From Microbacterium enclense (lineage in GTDB: Bacteria > Actinomycetota > Actinomycetes > Actinomycetales > Microbacteriaceae), in assembly GCF_001456955.1 (NCBI RefSeq), contig NZ_KQ758469.1:126926-190925 (forward strand): a DNA stretch of 64,000 nt, given 5' to 3'. Below, in pieces: positions 58,861 to 64,000 of this stretch. Numbering within the stretch: position 1 is the stretch's first letter; each line of letters begins with the position of its first letter. The position numbers were made by a program, and so were the translations under genes. The notes under the pieces were generated by a model. The model was given only the letters and a program-made list of their open reading frames with translations. It had not been told where the DNA came from and did not search any database.

Positions 58861-59940
58861 GTGAGCAACGCCGGCGGGGGCCCCGCGACGCCCGAGGGTG
58901 TCGGCGGCGTGCGCGCGCGCCGGCGTCTCGAGATCCCGGCGATGATCCTGATCGGCGTGCTGCTCGTCGCCGCGCTCGGGGCCGGCACCGCCTCGCTGTA
59001 CCGCGAGTTCTACAGCCCCCGCGCGTTCGTGCTGCACTACCTCGAGCTTCTGCAGGAGCGCCGCGCCGCCGAGGCCCTGGCCGTCCCCGGTGTCGCGGTC
59101 GACTCCGCCGAGCTCGAGGCGGCGGGTCTGCCCGCCACCGCCTCCGAAGCACTGCTGCGCCCCGACTCGCTGCAGGCGGTGACGGATGCCGTTGTCACCG
59201 GCGAGAGCGTGGACGGCGACCGCACGCGCGTCAGCGTCAGCTACTCCGTCGGCGGATACGCCGGGTCGACGACGTTCGACGTGACGAGCGACACCGGCAA
59301 TGCCCTGCTGCCCCGCTGGCGCTTCGCTCGGAGTCCCCTGTCGGTGATGAACCTCTCGGTCGAGGGGTCGATGCGCTTCGCGGTGAACGGCTTCGAGGTC
59401 GACAAGCGGCAGGTCGCGATCGAGGGGGCCGACGTCGACCCGACCGCCGCCCTTCCGTTGCTCGTCTTCTCGCCGGGGCTGTACTCGGTGTCGGTCGACA
59501 CAGCGATCTCGGCGACCCCCGGCGTCGCCGTGCTCGCCGACGCGCCGCTGGCCGGCATCCCCGTCGACGTGCAGGCCCAGCCGACCGAGGAGTTCCGCGG
59601 GGTCGTGCAGCAGCGGGTGGAGGACTTCCTCTCCGCGTGCGCGGAGCAGAAGGTGCTGCAGCCCACGGGCTGTCCGTTCGGCTTCACGGTGCGCAATCGC
59701 ATCGACGACGCCCCGTCGTGGTCGATCGTCGAACAGCCGCAGGTCACCGTCGAACCCGACGGCGCCGGGTGGCGCATCCCGTCCGCCCCGGCGGTCGCGC
59801 ACATCGAGGTCGACATCCGCTCCATCTTCGACGGCAGCGTCCGTACGGTCGAAGAAGACGTCGACTTCACCGTCGACGGCCAGATCACCGTCGAGCCCGA
59901 CGGCTCGGCATCCATCCTCGTCGGCGGCTCCTCCGACTGA
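58861..59940 (+). CDS. Hypothetical membrane-anchored protein
   Basis: 359 residues. A short cytoplasmic N-terminus with RARRRLEIP is followed by one membrane segment (about 28-45, MILIGVLLVAALGAG) and a large extracellular beta-rich region with two cysteines (about 262 and 272). I do not recognise a family; parts repeat the pattern of PEGA- or NTF2-like domains found in actinobacterial surface proteins (for example VDFTVDGQITVEPDG). The GTG at 58861 is used. It is transcribed alone after the flavoprotein gene; there is no clue to its function from neighbours. Confidence 0.65.
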   Translation: MSNAGGGPATPEGVGGVRARRRLEIPAMILIGVLLVAALGAGTASLYREFYSPRAFVLHYLELLQERRAAEALAVPGVAVDSAELEAAGLPATASEALLRPDSLQAVTDAVVTGESVDGDRTRVSVSYSVGGYAGSTTFDVTSDTGNALLPRWRFARSPLSVMNLSVEGSMRFAVNGFEVDKRQVAIEGADVDPTAALPLLVFSPGLYSVSVDTAISATPGVAVLADAPLAGIPVDVQAQPTEEFRGVVQQRVEDFLSACAEQKVLQPTGCPFGFTVRNRIDDAPSWSIVEQPQVTVEPDGAGWRIPSAPAVAHIEVDIRSIFDGSVRTVEEDVDFTVDGQITVEPDGSASILVGGSSD

Positions 59941-59968
59941 ACCGGCGGCGGCCCGGCGGGCGGATGCC

Positions 59969-60164
59969 GCGTGCACAACGGCGGATCTCTTCAACGACAC
60001 GCCGCCGCCAGGCATTCACCGCCCGCGTGTCGTCCCCGTTCGCCGCCGTTGTGCACGCCCGCCGTACAAGCCGCAGAGCGATCGCCCGGGCGCCGCGGCG
60101 GCGGGCACGACCGCGGGGAATTCGTGCGACACGCCGCCACACGGCTGCCACGGCCCGCGTGTCG
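59969..60164. repeat. Nested inverted repeats in a convergent gap
   Basis: GCGTGCACAACGGCGG (59969-59984) and CCGCCGTTGTGCACGC (60043-60058) are perfect 16-bp arms 58 bp apart. Within them CGACACGC (59995) and GCGTGTCG (60025) form an inner stem. A second inner stem with the same 8-bp arms follows at 60127-60134 and 60157-60164. The gap 59941-60224 lies between two convergent genes, so it may terminate both. No gene is seen. Confidence 0.8.
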
Positions 60165-60224
60165 GCGCCGTGCTCCGCCGTCATGCGCGCCGCCGCGGCC
60201 GGACGGGGGCATCGCCCCCGGGAC

Positions 60225-62210
60225 TCAGCTGCCGCCGCGGGCGGCGACGCGGGCGTCGCGGGCGGCGAGGCGCGCGAGTTCTTCGTTGTAGGCGTCGAGC
60301 TCGAGATCGCCGACGCGGTCGACGTGCCGGTCGCGGCGCTTCTGCTGGCGCTCGTCGCTGCGGCTCCACTGGATGGCGACCGTGATGGCGAGGATGAGGG
60401 TCGGGATCTCACCCACCGACCAGGCGACGCCGCCGCCGACGTACTGATCGTCCAGGGGTGTCGCGCCCCACGTGCGACCCATCGCCCCGAACCACTCCGA
60501 GACCATGAGTCCGGAGTTCATCATGATCGCGATGCCGAAGAAGGCGTGCATCGCCATGATCGCGATGAGCACGAGCAGGCGCATGGGATAGGGCAGGCGG
60601 AAGGGCACGGGGTCGGTGCCGACGAGGCTGAGCACGAACAGGTACCCCGTGACGAGGAAGTGCGCGACCATCCAGATGTGGCCCACGTGGTCGTACAGCG
60701 ACCATCGGAACAGATCGGTGTAGTAGAACGCCCAGAGCGAGCCGATGAACAGTCCGGCGGCGACGTACGGGTTGGTCAGCACCTTCGCGACCGGATTGTG
60801 CACCGCCCAGAGGATCCATTCGCGGCCGCCGCGCGTGCCGTCGTCGCGCTTGCGGATCGCACGGGCCGCGAGCGACACCGGGGCTCCGAACACGAGCATG
60901 AGCGGGATCGCCATCGACAGCAGCATGTGCCCGATCATGTGCATGCTGAACAGGTAGTCCTGGTACACGTTGATCGGCCCCGACGTGACCCAGAACACCC
61001 CGAACAGACCGAGGCACCACAGCACCGTGCGGTGGATCGGCCACCCGTCGCCGCGACGCAGGAGGCGCCAGACACCGGCCAGATAGAAGAAGAGGCCGAA
61101 CGCCACGATCAGCGTCCACAGCAGGTCGACGTTCCACGCCGTGAACCAGCGCTCGAGGGTCAGCTCGGGCGGCAGAGGCGCACCCGTGAGCACCTCGGCC
61201 GGAGTGGTGCCGACCAGGGGCGCCTCGGCGGGCGGGGGCGTGCGCGCCAGCGCCGCGGCGACACCGCTGGCGATTCCCATGAAGACGAGCTCGAGGCTGA
61301 TGACGCCCCAGAACCGGGCAGAGCCGGGCTCGTCGGCCATGCGCGAGATGAGGCGACCGCGGTACCAGGCCCCCAAGACGCCCATGGCCACGAGCGCGAC
61401 CACCTTCACCAGCACGAGCACGCCGTACGCCGACCAGAGGTTCTGCAGGCCGAGGAGACCGATCGACGCGCGCACCGTGCCCGAGATCGCGACGACGATG
61501 AACGCCACGAGCGCGATCGAGGAGTACCGCAGGAGGGTGGTCTGCAGCTGTCCGCGCGACATCGCGGGTCGCACGACGACGAGCAGGATGAGGCCGCCGA
61601 GCCATGCCGCGGCGGCGATGATGTGCAGCACGAGGGAGGTGACCGCGGCGTCGTGGCTGGCCTCGGTGCCGGAGTGCCCCTGCGTGCCCATCGGAATGAG
61701 GGAGGCGATCGCGAGGATCGCCACGATCAGCGTGGGGATCCACGAACGCACGGCGAAGGTGAGCACCGTGAGGACCGCACCGGCGATGGTCGTGATGAGC
61801 CAGGCCTGACCCGGCGGGCTCTCGACCAGGAAGCGACCGAGCTGCTGCCCGAAGACGGCGTCGAGGGTGGGGGTGGCGTTCAGGACGTTGAGGAACGTCA
61901 TGTACCCCGTCACCGCCGCGGCGACGGTGAACAGGGCCGCGCCGATCGACGCCGTGTCGAGCGCGATCTCGAAGGGTCGTTCCCCCGCGGGCAGGGCGAA
62001 CAGCGCGAGCACGAGCGAGCCGACCATGGTGGCCGCGGCGAGGTTGACCATCACCGTGGCGATGGGCAGACCCCAACGCACCACGGGACCCGCGTCGGCG
62101 AGACGGCCGGGGGCCGCTCCCCCGCCGAAGGCGAGCCCGGCGACGACGGCGATGATCGAGACCGCGACCAGGATGACGGGGCCCGCGACGCGCAGAAGTC
62201 GGGGATTCAC
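60225..62210 (-). CDS. CopD / CtaG fusion membrane protein
   Basis: 661 residues with about fourteen membrane segments. The first half is CopD-like (copper resistance) with LHIIAAAAWLGGLILLV; the second half is the caa3-type cytochrome oxidase assembly domain CtaG (MHMIGHMLLSMAIPLMLVFGAPV, HVGHIWMVAHFLVTGYLFV), with many His and Met residues that could bind copper. This fusion is common in actinobacteria. It likely hands copper to cytochrome c oxidase. The GTG at 62210 is chosen. The final 30 residues are charged and cytoplasmic. Confidence 0.92.
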   Translation of the reverse strand: MNPRLLRVAGPVILVAVSIIAVVAGLAFGGGAAPGRLADAGPVVRWGLPIATVMVNLAAATMVGSLVLALFALPAGERPFEIALDTASIGAALFTVAAAVTGYMTFLNVLNATPTLDAVFGQQLGRFLVESPPGQAWLITTIAGAVLTVLTFAVRSWIPTLIVAILAIASLIPMGTQGHSGTEASHDAAVTSLVLHIIAAAAWLGGLILLVVVRPAMSRGQLQTTLLRYSSIALVAFIVVAISGTVRASIGLLGLQNLWSAYGVLVLVKVVALVAMGVLGAWYRGRLISRMADEPGSARFWGVISLELVFMGIASGVAAALARTPPPAEAPLVGTTPAEVLTGAPLPPELTLERWFTAWNVDLLWTLIVAFGLFFYLAGVWRLLRRGDGWPIHRTVLWCLGLFGVFWVTSGPINVYQDYLFSMHMIGHMLLSMAIPLMLVFGAPVSLAARAIRKRDDGTRGGREWILWAVHNPVAKVLTNPYVAAGLFIGSLWAFYYTDLFRWSLYDHVGHIWMVAHFLVTGYLFVLSLVGTDPVPFRLPYPMRLLVLIAIMAMHAFFGIAIMMNSGLMVSEWFGAMGRTWGATPLDDQYVGGGVAWSVGEIPTLILAITVAIQWSRSDERQQKRRDRHVDRVGDLELDAYNEELARLAARDARVAARGGS

Positions 62211-62286
62211 CCGACCAGCCTACGTCGCCGGGAAAGAGCGGAGGGGGGATGCCGTGGCATCCCCCCTCCGATGGTTCGAGACCGTC

Positions 62287-62574
62287 TTACTTGACGGCGG
62301 CCTTGAGCTTGGAGCCCGCGGTGACCTTGACGCGCTTGCCGGCGGGGATGGAGATCTCCTCGCCCGTCTGCGGGTTGCGGCCCGTGCGAGCCGACGTCGC
62401 GACCTGCTCGAAGGCGATCCAGCCGGGGATCGAGACCTTGCTGCCCTTGGCGACCGCCTCGGAGACGGTGGAGAAGAGGGAGTCGAGCACGCCCGACACG
62501 GCGGACTGGCTCTGGCCGGTCGCGCTGGCGATGCTCGCGACGAGCTCGGTCTTGGTGATGGACTTGTCGGCCAT
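62287..62574 (-). CDS. HU family DNA-binding protein
   Basis: 95 residues. The signature GRNPQTGEEISIPAGKRVKV (about 66) and the start MADKSITKTELVASI match bacterial HU. It bends DNA and helps pack the chromosome. The ATG at 62574 has GGAGGA upstream. There are only 76 bp to the CtaG gene. Its leader contains two small hairpins (62588-62640). It lacks the long Lys/Ala-rich tail of mycobacterial HupB. Confidence 0.95.
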   Translation of the reverse strand: MADKSITKTELVASIASATGQSQSAVSGVLDSLFSTVSEAVAKGSKVSIPGWIAFEQVATSARTGRNPQTGEEISIPAGKRVKVTAGSKLKAAVK

Positions 62575-62587
62575 GTGGTTGTCCTCC

Positions 62588-62640
62588 AGACGGCGGCGAA
62601 AGCCGTCTCTCGTTACTCGGACGAGGAGGAACCCTCCTCG
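62588..62640 (-). promoter_or_regulatory. Two small hairpins in the leader of the HU gene
   Basis: AGACGGC (62588-62594) with GCCGTCT (62602-62608), and CGAGGAGG (62622-62629) with CCTCCTCG (62633-62640). They stand 14 to 66 bp upstream of the HU start on the transcript and could affect leader stability or autoregulation. The remaining part of 62641-62931 contains promoters at most; no gene is seen. Confidence 0.4.
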
Positions 62641-62931
62641 GTGGTCGGGAGACCGCCTCGACAGTATCAACCGAACCGCGGAATTACGCGGATCTTGACG
62701 GATTTCGGCCCTTTCTGCCCGGCGTGTCGCGCTGCAGTCGGCGCGGTGAGGGTCGGCCGGCGCACGGGATCGCGCCTCACCACTCCGGGGTGCGCGAGCG
62801 CGACCCGGCCCGCTCGGGTGAATCTACGCCTTTTGGCGGGCGAACTTGTCACCCGGGTCACCCTCTAGACCGCCTGATCGTCATCTTCTCGTCATTCGGC
62901 GTGACGTATGGACCGTAAAATGCCCGCACAC

Positions 62932-62958
62932 GGCGAAGCCCCGGGGCAGGGCTTCGCC
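62932..62958. promoter_or_regulatory. Hairpin in the leader of the last gene
   Basis: GGCGAAGCCC and GGGCTTCGCC form a perfect ten-pair stem with loop CGGGGCA, 18 bp upstream of the ATG at 62977. There is no U-tract. It may regulate translation or mark a terminator of another transcript. Confidence 0.4.
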
Positions 62959-62976
62959 CCTACCCGAGGGGCACGG

Positions 62977-64000
62977 ATGCCGGGATCCCAGTCTTCCATC
63001 GACGCGCGCCGCGCGCTGCGGGCCGCGATCGCCACAACGGCCTCACGCGTCCCGCCCGGTAACGGCGTGCCCTCCATACGCCACCTCGCCCTCATCGCCG
63101 AGTCGGAGCCGATCGTCACGCCCGCCGTCTGGACGGACTCGGCGGCATTGACCCTCGCCACCCAATTCGTGGCGAGATCGCGTCAGGATTCGCTCGAGGA
63201 GGGCTGCCGCCTCATCTCCCGGTACTTCGACGGCGTGCGCCTGCGGCGGCCCGCCTCCCTGTCCGCCGGCGTGCGCACTCACCTCTACGCGTGCGTCGCC
63301 GAGTACAGCGGTGCCCTGGGGTGGACCCACATGGGCGCTCGTTTCGCCGCAGAAGCCCAGCTGTTCGCCGACACTCCGTCCCTCCTTTATCGCACGACGA
63401 CCCTCATCGCCCTCGCACAGGCGATGAACGGGGAGTTCGCCGCCGCCGACACCGAGATCCGTCGCGCGCAGGAGCTTTTCGACGCCCACGGGTGGCCGGC
63501 GGTCGAGAAGAACTACGGGCATTTCGCGGCGGAGATCGCCGTGGCGTCGTCTCGTGCCGACGTCACGGGATTGCGCGCGACCAGCAGCCAGATGACCGCC
63601 ACGCACCCCGATGACCCCTACTGGATCTTCACGGCCGGGATGGCTGACGTCACCGCTCATCTGTACTCACGGGAGTTCGCCGAGGCTTTCGCGTTGAGCT
63701 CGCAGCTGCTCTTCAGCAGTCGTCGCCTCAGCAGCCACAGTTTCCCCCGGCAGAATCTCGTGTGTCTCCACAGCGACATCCTCGTCGCGCGGGGTGAGTT
63801 CACCCAAGCCCTCTCCCTGCTCGCACAGCACGAGAGCTCGCCGGGGCACGGAATCTGCTTCGCCTCGCAACGCGCGGCCAGCCTGCTGGGTCTGGGACGA
63901 CAACGCGAGTTGCTCGCCGAAACGGAGGCGTGCGCGGCCGACGAGGCCGAGCACAACCTGCGGACCCTCGTGCCCCTCCTCGTCCGCCGCGCCGTGGCCT
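62977..64000 (+). CDS. Probable LuxR-type regulator, N-terminal helical part (cut by window edge)
   Basis: A frame with no stop from the ATG at 62977 to the window end: 341 codons. GAGGGG lies 5 bases upstream of the ATG. It is almost all-helical with TPR-like segments (LGWTHMGARFAAEAQLFADTP, AMNGEFAAADTEIRRAQELF, DILVARGEFTQALSLLAQH), like the sensor region of MalT/LuxR-type regulators whose DNA-binding domain is at the C-terminus, beyond the window. No nucleotide-binding motif is visible in this part. The family call is inference from the pattern only. Confidence 0.6.
   Translation, partial: MPGSQSSIDARRALRAAIATTASRVPPGNGVPSIRHLALIAESEPIVTPAVWTDSAALTLATQFVARSRQDSLEEGCRLISRYFDGVRLRRPASLSAGVRTHLYACVAEYSGALGWTHMGARFAAEAQLFADTPSLLYRTTTLIALAQAMNGEFAAADTEIRRAQELFDAHGWPAVEKNYGHFAAEIAVASSRADVTGLRATSSQMTATHPDDPYWIFTAGMADVTAHLYSREFAEAFALSSQLLFSSRRLSSHSFPRQNLVCLHSDILVARGEFTQALSLLAQHESSPGHGICFASQRAASLLGLGRQRELLAETEACAADEAEHNLRTLVPLLVRRAVA

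Noticed and set aside
59637..62294. An 885-codon plus-strand frame rich in Arg, His, Asp and Glu
   Set aside because: It is the shadow of the CopD/CtaG gene and the end of the hypothetical membrane protein; no motif or ribosome site.
62849..62862. GTCACCCGGGTCAC as an operator
   Set aside because: Only the inner eight bases are a true palindrome and no second copy was seen.
1..64000. Insertion sequences, integrases, tRNA-bordered island ends
   Set aside because: No transposase or integrase motif and no tRNA were seen; the catabolic region has the same base and codon use as its surroundings.

Overview
The window is high-GC DNA, densely packed with genes whose starts and stops often overlap by 1 to 4 bases. 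Gene content (MsiK-style sugar ABC transporter without its own ATPase, ROK regulator, beta-ketoadipate genes, HU, CtaG/CopD protein) and very frequent GGATGCC/GGCATCC words point to an actinobacterium of the Microbacteriaceae, most likely Microbacterium. This is inference from content; no rRNA or other marker is present. I see no insertion sequence, phage, tRNA, rRNA or CRISPR array.

Layout. (1) 1-6045, minus strand: an aromatic-ring operon of an extradiol dioxygenase, two fumarylacetoacetate-hydrolase-fold enzymes, a cyclase-family hydrolase, a flavin monooxygenase and an ACMSD-like amidohydrolase. (2) 6193-8033 and 8144-9412: a Gfo/Idh/MocA oxidoreductase with an unknown partner, divergent from a ROK regulator. 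(3) 9497-22501: the core of a C-glycoside catabolic locus, with three small DUF6379 proteins (C-glycoside deglycosidase beta subunit family), their TIM-barrel alpha-like partners, further TIM-barrel isomerase or dehydratase genes, a ThuA protein, a Gfo/Idh oxidoreductase, a SnoaL-like protein and a GMC-type glycoside 3-oxidase candidate. (4) 22662-37520: sugar uptake (two permeases and a lipoprotein), a GH106-like gene broken by a stop codon, GH43 and GH3 enzymes, LysR and TetR regulators, a second flavin monooxygenase and a GH39-like protein that seems to lack both catalytic glutamates. (5) 37602-40391: two further deglycosidases in which the beta and alpha parts are fused in one polypeptide. 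(6) 40672-49783: the complete protocatechuate branch (pcaH, G, B, D, C, I, J, F), its IclR regulator and pobA. (7) 49962-64000: mostly housekeeping or unrelated genes (amino acid permease, CorA, DUF3140, EamA exporter, degenerate serine hydrolase, heme oxygenase with an iron box, PIF1-like helicase, MerR/flavoprotein pair, CtaG/CopD, HU and the first part of a probable LuxR-type regulator).

How it may work together (inference): plant glycosides are trimmed by the glycosidases and imported. The sugar is oxidised at C3 by the GMC enzyme, and the C-aryl or O-aryl bond is then broken by elimination in one of five alpha/beta deglycosidases. The keto sugar goes through TIM-barrel isomerases, ThuA and Gfo/Idh enzymes. 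The aglycone goes to 4-hydroxybenzoate and protocatechuate (pob/pca) or to the extradiol operon. A shared CTAATGTCG-type motif in front of several of these transcription units suggests one regulon, with the ROK protein as the nearest candidate regulator.

The most notable observations are the two natural beta-alpha deglycosidase fusions, a REP-like repeat pair that supplies the start codon and N-terminus of three genes, the two candidate operator families, and three enzyme homologues that are broken or have lost catalytic residues.
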